From contig JBCCUL010000023.1 of the NCBI GenBank assembly GCA_039197065.1, positions 1 to 62,961 on the forward strand: DNA of 62,961 nt, given 5' to 3'. Below the pieces are notes generated by a model. That model was not told the origin of the DNA. It saw only the letters and a list, made by a program, of their open reading frames with translations, and did no database searches. Shown here in pieces: positions 25,092-34,509 of the stretch (position 1 is its first letter; every line of letters begins with the position of its first letter). This DNA comes from JANQPX01 sp039197065. GTDB lineage: Bacteria; Pseudomonadota; Alphaproteobacteria; Geminicoccales; Geminicoccaceae. The translations under genes and the position numbers were made by a program.

Positions 25092-26264
25092 ATGCCTATG
25101 ACCGCCTGCATCGTCGGCTGGAGCCACACGCCCTTCGGCATGCATGAAGATCAGGACGTGGAGAGCCTGATCATCAAAGCTGCTAGCGATGCCATCCAGG
25201 ATGCCGGCATCGCGCCCGACGACGTCGACGAGATCCTGCTCGGCCATTATGGCGGCGGTTTCTCCGGTCAAGGCTTCACCAGCTCGCTGGTGCTGCAGGC
25301 GAAGGACGCGTTCCGCTTTAAGCCTGCGACCCGGGTCGAGAACGCCTGCGCCACCGGCTCGGCCGCGGTCCATCAAGGGCTCAAGTCGATACAGGCCAAA
25401 TCGGCCCGCTTCGTTCTGGTAGTCGGCGTCGAGAAGATGACCGATCTGCCTGGCCGCGAGATTCCGGCGGCCCTCCTGACGGCGGCCTACATGAAGGAAG
25501 AGGCGGAGATCGAAGGCGGCTTTGCCGGCGTCTTCGGTCAGATCGCCCACAACTACTTCCAACGTCATGGCGACCAGAGCGAGGCTTTGGCGGCGATTGC
25601 GGCGAAGAACCACAAGAACGGCTGCGGCAATCCGCTTGCCCAGATGCAAAAGGACCTGGGCATCGACTTTTGCCGAACCGTGTCCGAGAAAAACCCGATC
25701 GTCGCCGGTCCCCTGAAACGCACCGATTGCTCGCTCGTCTCCGACGGCGCCGCCGCAATGGTCCTGACCGACGTCGAAACCGCCCTCTCCATGAAGAAGG
25801 CCGTCGTCTTCCGCGCTGCGGCGCAGGTCAACGACTTTCTTCCGATGAGCAGGCGCGACATTATCCAGTTCGAGGGCTGTCAGGCGGCGTGGCAAAAGGC
25901 GCTCGAGAAAAGCGGTCTCAGCCTGGACGATCTCGACTTCGTCGAGACCCATGACTGTTTCACGATCGCCGAACTTCTGGAATATGAGGCGATGGGCCTG
26001 GCGCCTCGGGGCGAGGGTGCCCGCGCCGTGCTCGAAGGCTGGACGGCCAAGGACGGCAAGCTGCCGGTCAATCCTTCAGGCGGTCTCAAAGCGAAGGGCC
26101 ACCCGATCGGTGCAACTGGCGTTTCGATGCATGTGCTGACCGCGATGCAGCTCTCCAGCCAAGCCGGCGACATGCAGATCAAGGACGCCAAGCTGGGTGG
26201 CCTTTTCAATATGGGCGGCGCCGCCGTCGCCAACTACGTCTCCATCCTCGAACCCCTCCGCTAA
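25092..26264 (+). CDS. Thiolase-family acetyl-CoA acetyltransferase (SCP-x type)
   Basis: A 390-residue thiolase-fold enzyme. The nucleophilic cysteine is in TRVENACATGSAAVHQGL and the catalytic histidine in GLKAKGHPIGATGVSMHVL. The late CXG motif of classical thiolases is replaced by FNMGGAAVANYV, which points to the SCP-x/SCP2-thiolase-like branch rather than PhaA/AtoB. Such enzymes cleave or form 3-oxoacyl-CoA. ATG 25092 and ATG 25098 are both possible starts. No beta-oxidation genes are adjacent. Confidence 0.87.
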   Translation: MPMTACIVGWSHTPFGMHEDQDVESLIIKAASDAIQDAGIAPDDVDEILLGHYGGGFSGQGFTSSLVLQAKDAFRFKPATRVENACATGSAAVHQGLKSIQAKSARFVLVVGVEKMTDLPGREIPAALLTAAYMKEEAEIEGGFAGVFGQIAHNYFQRHGDQSEALAAIAAKNHKNGCGNPLAQMQKDLGIDFCRTVSEKNPIVAGPLKRTDCSLVSDGAAAMVLTDVETALSMKKAVVFRAAAQVNDFLPMSRRDIIQFEGCQAAWQKALEKSGLSLDDLDFVETHDCFTIAELLEYEAMGLAPRGEGARAVLEGWTAKDGKLPVNPSGGLKAKGHPIGATGVSMHVLTAMQLSSQAGDMQIKDAKLGGLFNMGGAAVANYVSILEPLR

Positions 26265-26389
26265 CGGTCGGCGGTCAGCGACCGCGGGCTGGACTTTGGC
26301 CGGCGTGTATGTGAACAGCGGTGATTGATCGCGGACAGGTCGGTATGGGCACGGCCGCCGATGGATGAACTTTTGGGCGATCATGCCTG

Positions 26390-27592
26390 ATGGTGGGCGC
26401 TGATGAGCGGCCTCTTGGAGGAACCTTGACGGATCTCGGTAGGGCGCGGCTCGGCACCTGTCTGGTCTTTTTCATCTGCGGAATCGGGCATGGCACCTGG
26501 GCGCCGAGGCTCGCCGAGATCAAGGCCGGCATCGGCGCGAGCGACGGCGAGCTCGGTCTTTCTCTCCTCATGCTCGGCATCGGTGCGCTGATCGCCATGC
26601 CCGTTACCGGTGCGCTGGTTGGCCGCTTCGGCAGCAAGACCGTCAGTTTCGCCACGGCGTTTGCCCAAGTCATCGTCTTTCCGCTCATGGCTTTTGCCTG
26701 GAGCTGGGTCACGCTTGGCCTTGCCATGTTTCTTTATGGCGTCGCCCTTGGCAGCCTGGATGTCGCCATGAATGTCCAGGCGACCGAGATCGAGCGGAAA
26801 AAAGGCCAGTCGATCATGTCCTCCTTCCATGGCGTCTACAGCGTCGGCGACATGGCGGGCGCACTCGCGACCGGTCTTGCGGCCTCGATGCTTCTTGGCC
26901 TCCAGGCCCATTTCATGACATCGGCGCTCATTCTGCTGCTCGTCGGTGTCGGCGGCTGCTGGATGATGATCGCCGACGAGAAGACCGAGCCGACATCCGG
27001 ACACAGCTTCGTTCTGCCGAGCGGTATCTTGGTGGTCCTCGGCCTGATCGCCTGCGCGGCTCTGCTCGCCGAAGGCTCGGTCGGTGACTGGAGCGCCATC
27101 TATCTTCACGACTATCAGGGTGCCGATACGCGCACCGCCGCGATCGCGCTCACCGTCTTCGCGTTCGCCATGGCGATCATGCGCTTCGCCGGCGACCACC
27201 TGGTCCGCCGCTTCGGACCGTTCGTCATCCTGCAGGCCAGCGCGTCGCTCGCGGCGATCGGCCTTTCGATCGCATTGCTCACCGATTTGCCTAGCGTCGC
27301 AATCCTCGGCTATGGCATCGCCGGTCTCGGCATCGCCACCCTGTTCCCGGTGCTTCTTTCAGTGGCGCCACGCCTGAGTGGCATGAGCGCCAGCGCTTCC
27401 GTCGCCGCCGTCGCGACGCTCGGCTATGGCGGATTTCTGGTCGGCCCGCCGCTCATCGGCCTGCTCGCCGATCAGATCGGCCTGCCGCTGGCGCTTGCGC
27501 TGGTCGTCGTTCTGCTCGCCGCCACACTGCCCGCCATCTGGTTCGTCGGCCGTCGTGCTGCCAGCATCGGATGGTTGGCGGCCAAAGCATGA
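26390..27592 (+). CDS. MFS transporter
   Basis: A membrane protein of up to 400 residues with 12 predicted helices in two halves. GHGTWAPRLAEIKAGIGASDGELGL and ALVGRFGSKTV (the cytoplasmic loop between TM2 and TM3) fit the Major Facilitator Superfamily; the overall look is of the YbjJ/fucose-permease-like group. A TTG at 26426 follows GGAGGAACC and gives the compact start MTDLGRARLG, so it may be the true start. It converges with the fusion gene downstream, with 46 bases between. Confidence 0.85.
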   Translation: MVGADERPLGGTLTDLGRARLGTCLVFFICGIGHGTWAPRLAEIKAGIGASDGELGLSLLMLGIGALIAMPVTGALVGRFGSKTVSFATAFAQVIVFPLMAFAWSWVTLGLAMFLYGVALGSLDVAMNVQATEIERKKGQSIMSSFHGVYSVGDMAGALATGLAASMLLGLQAHFMTSALILLLVGVGGCWMMIADEKTEPTSGHSFVLPSGILVVLGLIACAALLAEGSVGDWSAIYLHDYQGADTRTAAIALTVFAFAMAIMRFAGDHLVRRFGPFVILQASASLAAIGLSIALLTDLPSVAILGYGIAGLGIATLFPVLLSVAPRLSGMSASASVAAVATLGYGGFLVGPPLIGLLADQIGLPLALALVVVLLAATLPAIWFVGRRAASIGWLAAKA

Positions 27593-27638
27593 CCCATCGC
27601 ATGGGCGCCGAGGCAAGTAGCCGCCGACCGACGCGCGG

Positions 27639-30374
27639 TCAGCCGTGGTGGATGGCGACTGTTTTGAGCGTTGAGAATCCGTAGAGGGCTTCGAAGCCTT
27701 TTTCGCGGCCGAAGCCCGAGCTTTTGACGCCACCGAAGGGGAGTTCGACGCCGCCGCCGGCCCCGTAATTGTTGATGAACACTTGGCCGGTCTTGATGGC
27801 GCGGGCGAGGCGCATCTGGCGGGCGCCGTCGCGAGTCCAGATGCCGGCGACCAGGCCGTAGGCGCTGTCATTGGCGATGCGGATGGCATCCTCTTCGCTG
27901 CTGAACCGAATGGCCGTGAGCACGGGGCCGAAGACCTCTTCCTGCGCCAGCGCGTGATCGCTTGGGACATTGCCGAGGAGCGTCGGCTTCACATAGTAGC
28001 CGTCCTCCGGCGTGTTCGCCGCGAGCTTGCCTTCGCTCAAGAACGGAAGGCGATCCTCGCGCGCCTGTTCGAGATAGGTTTCGATCCGCCGTTTCTGAAT
28101 CGGATTGATCACCGGGCCGCAGTCCAGGTCGCGATCGGCGGCGCCGACCTCCAGCTTGTTGAACCGCTCGGCCAGGCGATGGGTCAGCTCATCGTAAATC
28201 CAATCCTGAATGAGGACGCGCGAGCCTGCGGAGCATGTCTGGCCTGCGTTTTGAATGGCGGCGTTGGTGAGAAACGGCAGGGCCTGATCGAGGTCGGCGT
28301 CGGCGAAGACGATCTGGGGGGATTTGCCGCCAAGCTCCAGGGTCACCGGGCAGCAATGGGAAGCCGCAGCCTGCTGCACCTGCTTTCCGGTCTCGACCGA
28401 GCCGGTGAAGGACAGGTGATCGATGCCGGGATGTTCGGCGAGCGCAGCGCCCGCTTCTCTGCCCAGGCCGGTCACGATGTTGAGAACGCCGGGCGGAATT
28501 CCTGCTTCCAGCGCGAGCCTTCCGATTTCGAGCGCTGTGAGCGACGCATCCTCCCCGGGTTTGAGGACGCATGCATTGCCCATGGCGAGCGCGGCACCCA
28601 CGCTGCGCCCGACGATTTGCATCGGATAGTTCCAGGGCACGATATGGCCGGTCACGCCATGGGGCTCGCGTAGCGTCATGACGGTGTAGCCGTCGTGATA
28701 GGGGATCGTTTGCCCGTGGATCTTGTCGGCGGCGCCGCCATAGAATTCGAAGTAGCGGGCGAGCGCCGTGACATCGGCTTTCGCCTGGCGGAGCGGCTTG
28801 CCGACATCGCGTGCTTCCAGGTTGGCGAGGTAGTCGGCGTCTTCCAGCACGAGTTTGCCAAGGCGTGCAAGGGCCCGGCCGCGCTCGAAGGCCGGCAGGC
28901 GTCCCCAAGGGCCATCCAGAGCGCGGCGCGCCGAACTTACGGCCCAGTCGATATCATCTGCAGAGCCGCGCGCCAGATGCCCAAAGGCCTCGCCACGGCT
29001 CGGGTCGATCACCTTGAGCAGCCGATCGTCGGATGCATCTCGCCAATGCCCATCGATCAGATTGTGCCCCTCGATCATCGGCGGCCGCTCGGCATGCGGA
29101 TCCCTGAAGGCGGCCTCCGGGTCTGGTTCCGGTTCCTCGGGCAGGGAGGGCGAGGCGATCATCGGGACGACCTTCGCCGACTCGGAAGGCGAGGCTTCCT
29201 CCTTCGCTTCCTCGACGATCGACGGCGTTTGGGTCTCGGTGTCCAGCGCCTCAGCCTCTTCGACGGTGGCGCGCGGCGCGCTGGCTGCAGCCGGCGCCTC
29301 CTGGTGTTGAACTTTCGCCGATGCGATGGCGGTGGCGATCGCCGCATCCGCCGCCCTTACGGCCGCTGCCGTATCGATCGTGGCCGGCAAAGGCGGTTGT
29401 TCAGGCTTTGCCTCTTCAGGCTCGGATGCCGGTCTGTCCTCGGACTCGGAGAAGGGAGCGGGCTCGATCCTGTCTTCATTGATCCGAACCTCGATGACTT
29501 TATCGTCAGCATCGTCAGCGCTGTCCTCGGCGATAGCATACCCGTTTTCGACCGTTTCGGTCTCCTCGTCGACGTCCTTTTCAAAGCGCGCATCGAGCGC
29601 CGAATCCAGGAGTTCGCGGGTGTAGTCGTGTCGCGGGCTGTCGAAGACCTGGCCGGTTTCTCCCTGTTCGACGATCATGCCTGACTTCATGACGGCCAGC
29701 TGATCGGTGACGTGTCGAACCACAGACAGATCGTGACTGATGATGATGTAGGTGAGGTCGAAACGTTCCTGGAGATCCATCATCAGGTTCAGAACCTGCG
29801 CCTGCACCGAAACGTCGAGGGCGGAAACCGGCTCGTCGGCGACGATCAGGCTCGGTCTGGTGATCAGCGCGCGCGCGATCGCGATTCGCTGACGCTGACC
29901 GCCCGAGAACTCATGCGGATATTTGTCGAGATCATCCGCGTCCAGGCCGACATCGGTCAGCGCCTCGGCCACTTTGGCGTCGCGCTCGGCGGCGCTGACG
30001 CCATCGACAAGCGCCAGCGGTTCGCTGACCACCGACCTTACCTTGTGCTTGGGATCGAGCGAGCCGAACGGATCTTGAAACACCATCTGAATATGCCGCC
30101 TGGCGGCGAGCTTCCGGTCAGCGGGCATCGCATACAGGTCATCGCCCCTGAAACGCACGCTTCCCGATGTCGGTTCCTCCAGCGCCAGGATCGCGCGGGC
30201 CAGCGTCGATTTGCCGGAGCCGCTTTCGCCGACGATGCCGAAGCTCTCGCCCTGGTGAACACTGAAGCTGACACCGTTCAGCGCTTCGACGATCGGCTTC
30301 TTGCTGAAAAAACCCTTTCTTGGTCTCTCGTAATGTCTGACGAGGTTCTCAACCTCGAGAAGCGGCTTGCTCAA
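27639..30374 (-). CDS. DppF-type ABC ATPase fused to an aldehyde dehydrogenase
   Basis: One 911-residue frame holds two complete enzymes. Residues 1 to about 265 are an oligopeptide/dipeptide ABC ATPase: Walker A GESGSGKST (49-57), Q-loop MVFQDPFGSLDP, signature FSGGQRQR, Walker B LIVADEPVSALD, H-loop IIISHD. Residues about 266-432 are an acidic, Ala/Pro/Glu-rich linker. Residues 433-911 are a full aldehyde dehydrogenase: IVPWNYP, FTGSVETGK, LELGGKSP, catalytic Cys in NAGQTCSAGSR, and EEVFGPVL. The TTG start overlaps the stop of the DppD-like gene (TTGA). Met433 (base 29078) could serve as an internal start for a free 479-residue dehydrogenase, but its upstream site is weak. No stop or frameshift separates the parts. 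Confidence 0.9.
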   Translation of the reverse strand: MSKPLLEVENLVRHYERPRKGFFSKKPIVEALNGVSFSVHQGESFGIVGESGSGKSTLARAILALEEPTSGSVRFRGDDLYAMPADRKLAARRHIQMVFQDPFGSLDPKHKVRSVVSEPLALVDGVSAAERDAKVAEALTDVGLDADDLDKYPHEFSGGQRQRIAIARALITRPSLIVADEPVSALDVSVQAQVLNLMMDLQERFDLTYIIISHDLSVVRHVTDQLAVMKSGMIVEQGETGQVFDSPRHDYTRELLDSALDARFEKDVDEETETVENGYAIAEDSADDADDKVIEVRINEDRIEPAPFSESEDRPASEPEEAKPEQPPLPATIDTAAAVRAADAAIATAIASAKVQHQEAPAAASAPRATVEEAEALDTETQTPSIVEEAKEEASPSESAKVVPMIASPSLPEEPEPDPEAAFRDPHAERPPMIEGHNLIDGHWRDASDDRLLKVIDPSRGEAFGHLARGSADDIDWAVSSARRALDGPWGRLPAFERGRALARLGKLVLEDADYLANLEARDVGKPLRQAKADVTALARYFEFYGGAADKIHGQTIPYHDGYTVMTLREPHGVTGHIVPWNYPMQIVGRSVGAALAMGNACVLKPGEDASLTALEIGRLALEAGIPPGVLNIVTGLGREAGAALAEHPGIDHLSFTGSVETGKQVQQAAASHCCPVTLELGGKSPQIVFADADLDQALPFLTNAAIQNAGQTCSAGSRVLIQDWIYDELTHRLAERFNKLEVGAADRDLDCGPVINPIQKRRIETYLEQAREDRLPFLSEGKLAANTPEDGYYVKPTLLGNVPSDHALAQEEVFGPVLTAIRFSSEEDAIRIANDSAYGLVAGIWTRDGARQMRLARAIKTGQVFINNYGAGGGVELPFGGVKSSGFGREKGFEALYGFSTLKTVAIHHG

Positions 30375-31387
30375 CGGATCGACTCCAACAGGTGTTCCTG
30401 CTCCTGCGGATGATGGCAGGCAACGAAATGGTCAGGGGCCAGGCTCATGAGTTCCGGCGCGGTCACGCGACAATCAGGCTCGACATGGCGGCAGCGGCTG
30501 GAGAATGCACAACCCTTGATCGGCTGCAGCGGATCCGGAACCGTGCCGGCGATGGTCGGCAGTCGCGGTCGCTGGCGCGCCGGCTTATCGGATCGCGCCG
30601 CATGCTGCGGCATCGCTTTGTAAAGCCCCTGGCTATAGGGATGCGCCATCGAACCCAGGAAGTGAAGGGTCTTGCCTGTCTCCACGAAGCGCCCTGCATA
30701 CATGACCGCCGTGCGGTCGGTGGTTCGGGTGATGACGCCGAGATCGTGGCTGATCATGATCAAGCCCATGCCGCGCTCACGCGTCAGCTCGACGATCAAA
30801 TCGAGAATGCCGGCCTGAACGGTAACATCGAGGGCGGTGGTCGGCTCGTCGGCGATCAGGAGCGAGGGCTCGCAAGCGAGCGCTATCGCAATCATGACAC
30901 GCTGGCGCTGACCGCCGGAAAGCTGATGCGGGTAGAGGCGAGGCGAGACGCGCTCCGGCGGCAGATCGACCCGTGCGAGCAGATCTTTTGCGTGGTCCGA
31001 CGCCTGACGTCGACTGAGGCCGAGATGCAGCATCGGACCTTCCGCCACCTGATCTTCGATGGTCTGTACCGGATTGAGCGCTGTCATCGGTTCCTGGAAG
31101 ATCATGGCGATCTTGCGACCGCGGATCCCGCAAAGCCTGGCTTCTTCGGCCGCAAGAAGGTCTTCGCCCGAAAACTCGACACGGCCTGAGGCGCGCGCGG
31201 ACGCAGGAAGAAGGCCCATGATGGCAAGCGCCATCATCGACTTGCCGGAGCCGCTCTCCCCGACGATACCCAGCCGCTCGCCGGGTGCAAGGGTGACGTC
31301 CAGGCCGCGCAGGATATCCGCACTGCCAAGGGGAGTCTCGATCTGTACGTGGAGCTGATGCAGTTCAAGAAGTGGGGGCGCCGTCAT
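30371..31387 (-). CDS. DppD-type oligopeptide/dipeptide ABC ATPase
   Basis: A 338-residue ATPase: Walker A GESGSGKSMMALAIMGL, Q-loop IFQEPMTALNPVQT, signature LSGGQRQRVM, Walker B LLIADEPTTALDV, H-loop ISHDLGVI. The C-terminal oligopeptide-transporter domain is complete, with four cysteines around GCAFSSRCRHVEPDCR and FVACHHP, which in DppD/OppD proteins bind an iron-sulfur cluster or stabilise the tail. ATG 31387 is preferred over TTG 31408. It is coupled to the fusion gene. No permease or binding-protein genes are beside it. Confidence 0.92.
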   Translation of the reverse strand: MTAPPLLELHQLHVQIETPLGSADILRGLDVTLAPGERLGIVGESGSGKSMMALAIMGLLPASARASGRVEFSGEDLLAAEEARLCGIRGRKIAMIFQEPMTALNPVQTIEDQVAEGPMLHLGLSRRQASDHAKDLLARVDLPPERVSPRLYPHQLSGGQRQRVMIAIALACEPSLLIADEPTTALDVTVQAGILDLIVELTRERGMGLIMISHDLGVITRTTDRTAVMYAGRFVETGKTLHFLGSMAHPYSQGLYKAMPQHAARSDKPARQRPRLPTIAGTVPDPLQPIKGCAFSSRCRHVEPDCRVTAPELMSLAPDHFVACHHPQEQEHLLESIR

Positions 31388-31808
31388 CGTTCCAATGGCT
31401 CGAACCAAAGATCGCCTGTCGTCAAATGAAGGACGAGTTCAAGGTGCTGGGGAGCGTAACATGCGCCTTTTGACGTGGCCGATGTCACCACTGCTGGGGG
31501 CGAAAAGGCTTCTTCTCAGGCTTTCTTTCTCTTGCCTGGCGTAGCTCTGAAGCGCCAGCTTGATCGAAATTGAAATACTCTTTCCACGCATAACGAGACG
31601 TCCTTGATCGGGTCTGCGGCGCATGTTGGCCGGTCGACGGCCTTCATTTTTGAGGACAATACTCTGGTTGGCCGGGATTGGCCAAGGCCAGGCTTGGGAT
31701 TTCTCTGCCAAGGGCAGTCATATCAGTTGTTTTCTGCTAAGCAGGCCACGGAAAAGTGGATGGCTGACACGCTTTCCGAAACCGAGGCAAACGCCGGAAA
31801 TCCTGCCT
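31388..31808. other. 421-base gap between divergent genes
   Basis: Divergent promoters for the ATPase pair and the nuclease gene should lie here, but no strong boxes stand out. On the minus strand, ATG 31591 to a stop at 31439 encodes 50 residues (MRGKSISISIKLALQSYARQ and on) behind AAGGA at 9 bases. It resembles nothing I know and may be chance. The sequence looks less GC-rich than its neighbours. Confidence 0.4.
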
Positions 31809-32423
31809 ATGGAGCTGATAAGTCAATGGCTTGGCGGCCTTTGGGCCTTGATTGAGGAGGGGGGTCTCTGGCTCTTCGATCTGGCGATTGCGCTGATCGA
31901 CGCCACCACGGCGGACCATCTGGAGGGGGCTGCGATCATGGCGCTGATCCTGCTCGGTCCGTCTCTCGTGATCGGTCTGCTGCGCGGGTTCTGGCAGGGC
32001 TTGAGGATTGAATGGCGGCAATATCGCGGTTTGCCGCGCGTCGTCGATGGCGATACGCTCGAGATACGTGGTGAGCGCATCCGGCTTTTCGGTATCGATG
32101 CGCCCGAGCTTGGCCAGCCCTGGTGGGATGGGGATGGGCGAGAGCAGGATGCGGGCCTGTCGTCGAAGGAGGCCTTGAGCGACCTGGTGCGTGGAAAGCG
32201 CCTCGCCGTCAACGTGCTGCGCGAGGATCAGTATCAGCGCACCATCGCCATCGTGAAGGTCGACGGCCGCGACGTCGCCCGCTCGTTGGTTAGCCGAGGC
32301 TTTGCCTTCGCCTCACCGGGCAGCAGCCGTTATCGCCGCACGGAAAAGTCTGCCCGGCGGCGGCGCCGAGGGTTCTGGAAGGGCGACGTGATGAAGCCCT
32401 GGGACTTCAGAAAGGTGGGCTAG
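31809..32423 (+). CDS. Membrane-anchored SNase-like thermonuclease
   Basis: A 204-residue protein with two N-terminal hydrophobic stretches (LWALIEEGGLWLFDLAIALI and IMALILLGPSLVIGLL) and a staphylococcal-nuclease OB fold: RVVDGDTLEIRGERIRLFGIDAPELGQ carries the calcium-binding Asp residues, Arg and Glu of the active site, and EDQYQRTIAIVKVDGRDVARSLVSRGFA the second Arg. The tail is basic. ATG 31809 is preferred because upstream sequence in frame looks random. It probably cuts DNA or RNA at the membrane or outside the cell. Overlaps the next gene by one base. Confidence 0.85.
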   Translation: MELISQWLGGLWALIEEGGLWLFDLAIALIDATTADHLEGAAIMALILLGPSLVIGLLRGFWQGLRIEWRQYRGLPRVVDGDTLEIRGERIRLFGIDAPELGQPWWDGDGREQDAGLSSKEALSDLVRGKRLAVNVLREDQYQRTIAIVKVDGRDVARSLVSRGFAFASPGSSRYRRTEKSARRRRRGFWKGDVMKPWDFRKVG

Positions 32424-33268
32424 TGAGCGCAACCTCCACTTCATCGGATAAGGGGAGCTATTTCCGAAGCCTGCACCAGGGGGAGGGTGCTTTCATCATG
32501 CCCAATCCCTGGGATGTCGGCACGGCGCGCATTCTTGCATCCCAGGGGTTCAAGGCTCTGGCCACCACCAGTGCTGGCATGGCGTTCGCGCTTGGCAAGC
32601 CTGAAGGCCAGACCTCAAGAGACGATGTCCTGGCCCATTGCCGCATGATGGTCGAGGCGACTGACCTTCCGGTTTCCGCCGATCTCGAAAAAGGCTTCGG
32701 CGACAGCCCTGAAGCCGTCGCCGAGACGATCCATGCCGCCGCGGCGACGGGCCTCGCCGGCTGTTCGATCGAGGATCACACCAATCGACCCGATGATCCG
32801 ATTTTCGCCATCGACCTCGCCGTTGAGCGTATCCAGGCCGCGGTCGAAGCCTGCCGCAGCCTCGATCACGACTTCGTTCTGACGGCGCGCGCCGAGAATT
32901 TTCTCTGGGAGCGGCCGGATCTCGATGACACGATCGCTCGGCTGCAGGCGTTCGAAAAGGCGGGCGCGGATGTGCTTTACGCGCCGGGTCTCCGCGACCT
33001 CGAGACCATTCGCAGCGTCTGCGCCGCGCTCGAGAAGCCGGTGAATGTGATCATGGGCATGCCCGGCGTGACGTTCGGCAAGGATGAGTTGGCCGAAGCC
33101 GGCGTCAAGCGCATCAGCGTCGGCTCGGCGCTGGCCAGAGCGGTGCTCGGCACATTTCTGCGCGCAGGAGAGGAGATGGTAAACGACGGCAGTTTTTCTT
33201 TTGCAGGCGATGCTGCGGGTTTCGATGAGCTGCAGACGATCTTCTCCGGTTTCATACAGCAATCCTGA
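32423..33268 (+). CDS. Isocitrate lyase/PEP mutase family protein
   Basis: A 281-residue TIM-barrel protein: FIMPNPWDVGTARILASQGFKALATTSAG, VSADLEKGFGDSPEAVAETI, GCSIEDHT and GADVLYAPGLRD. These fit the oxaloacetate decarboxylase/2-methylisocitrate lyase-like branch. Members cleave or form C-C or P-C bonds on small 2-oxo acids with magnesium. The true substrate is unknown. GTG start overlapping the nuclease stop. The larC gene begins 5 bases after its stop. Confidence 0.87.
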   Translation: MSATSTSSDKGSYFRSLHQGEGAFIMPNPWDVGTARILASQGFKALATTSAGMAFALGKPEGQTSRDDVLAHCRMMVEATDLPVSADLEKGFGDSPEAVAETIHAAAATGLAGCSIEDHTNRPDDPIFAIDLAVERIQAAVEACRSLDHDFVLTARAENFLWERPDLDDTIARLQAFEKAGADVLYAPGLRDLETIRSVCAALEKPVNVIMGMPGVTFGKDELAEAGVKRISVGSALARAVLGTFLRAGEEMVNDGSFSFAGDAAGFDELQTIFSGFIQQS

Positions 33269-33273
33269 CGCCC

Positions 33274-34509
33274 ATGAGCAAACCCCTCCACCTGCATCTT
33301 GATCCGCTTGGCGGCATCGCCGGCGACATGTTCGTCGCAGCCCTGCTGGATGCCTGGCCGGAGCTTGCGGAGGGTGCGATTGCAGCCGTGCGCGCGTCAG
33401 GGCTCGGCGATGACATCCAGATTAAGCATCAGCCCCATCGGGACGACGTGCTGACCGGCAGCAGGTTCGATGTCAGCCGGACGGGGGCCGCGGATGACAG
33501 CGACGATCACGAGCACGTCCATTGGCGCGACCTTCGCCTGCAGCTGTCGCGCGCGCCCCTCGATCCGCCGGTACGCGAGCGTGCGATCGCCATCTTCGCC
33601 CTGCTGGCCGAAGCCGAGGCCGGCGTGCATGGCGTCGATATCGAGAAGGCGACGTTCCATGAGGTTGGCGCTTGGGACTCGATTGCCGATATCGTTGCAG
33701 CCGCGTTCCTGATCGAAGCGCTTGGCCCTGCAGAATGGTCGCTCAGCTTGTTGCCGCTTGGCGGCGGGCGTGTACGCTCTGCTCACGGCGAACTGCCGGT
33801 CCCGGCTCCGGCGACGGTTCGACTGCTTCAGGGGTTCGATTTTCATGACGATGGCCGCTCCGGCGAGCGCGTGACGCCTACAGGGGCTGCGATCCTGAAG
33901 CAGCTTGCGCCAGCTCGCGGTCTCGAACCAGGCAGGAGCAAGCGGCTGCTGAAGTCAGGTCAGGGCTTCGGTCTTCGTAAGCTGGACGGCATGAGCAACA
34001 TCCTGCGCGTCACGGCGTTTGCTCCAGGCCCGGACCCGGTAGAGCCTGCCGTCGCCGGCAGCGACAGCGTGGCGGTTCTGAGCTTTGATCTTGACGATCA
34101 GACGCCCGAGGATCTGGCGATCGGCCTGGATCGGTTGCGGGTTCTGGAAGGTGTGCTGGACCTTGTGCAGATGCCGGTCTTCGGCAAGAAGGGGCGCATG
34201 GCCACAAGCCTCCGTCTCCTCGTTCAGCCGGCTATGATCGATTGCGTGATCGCCGCCTGTTTTGCCGAGACCACGACACTGGGCATACGCTGGCATGTTG
34301 AGCAGCGGGTCACTCTTGCGCGGCACATGTCGAGCGCTGATGATGGGGTTGCCGTCAAGCTTGCCGAACGTCCGGGTGGCCGCATCACCGCCAAAGCTGA
34401 AAGCGATGGACTTCGAGATGTTGGCGACCATGCGGATCGCGAACAGGCGAGGCGTTCTGCCGAGAAAGGCGCCCTGCTCCGACGGCGAGCGGAAGAGGAA
34501 CGGGAATGA
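33274..34509 (+). CDS. larC: Nickel-pincer cofactor biosynthesis protein LarC (CTP-dependent nickel insertion)
   Basis: LarC inserts nickel into the pyridinium dithiocarboxylate mononucleotide made by LarB and LarE. The 411 residues begin LHLDPLGGIAGDMFVAALLDAWPEL, with KATFHEVGAWDSIADIVAA, ELPVPAPATVRLLQGFDF and GERVTPTGAAIL, all family landmarks. The C-terminal domain (MPVFGKKGRMATSLRLLVQP) is in the same frame, unlike Lactiplantibacillus where a frameshift joins the two halves. The final 40 residues are charged and look family-variable. Overlaps larE by four bases. Confidence 0.92.
   Translation: MSKPLHLHLDPLGGIAGDMFVAALLDAWPELAEGAIAAVRASGLGDDIQIKHQPHRDDVLTGSRFDVSRTGAADDSDDHEHVHWRDLRLQLSRAPLDPPVRERAIAIFALLAEAEAGVHGVDIEKATFHEVGAWDSIADIVAAAFLIEALGPAEWSLSLLPLGGGRVRSAHGELPVPAPATVRLLQGFDFHDDGRSGERVTPTGAAILKQLAPARGLEPGRSKRLLKSGQGFGLRKLDGMSNILRVTAFAPGPDPVEPAVAGSDSVAVLSFDLDDQTPEDLAIGLDRLRVLEGVLDLVQMPVFGKKGRMATSLRLLVQPAMIDCVIAACFAETTTLGIRWHVEQRVTLARHMSSADDGVAVKLAERPGGRITAKAESDGLRDVGDHADREQARRSAEKGALLRRRAEEERE

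Noticed and set aside
27783..29684. Plus-strand open frames of about 300 residues opposite the ABC/dehydrogenase fusion
   Set aside because: The minus strand carries full domain motifs in one frame; these frames have none.
31439..31591. 50-residue minus-strand gene with AAGGA upstream
   Set aside because: Spacing to the start is acceptable but the product resembles nothing and codon use is unremarkable; mentioned only in the gap description.
33274..34509. Programmed frameshift in larC, as in Lactiplantibacillus
   Set aside because: Both LarC halves are in the same frame here, so no frameshift is needed.
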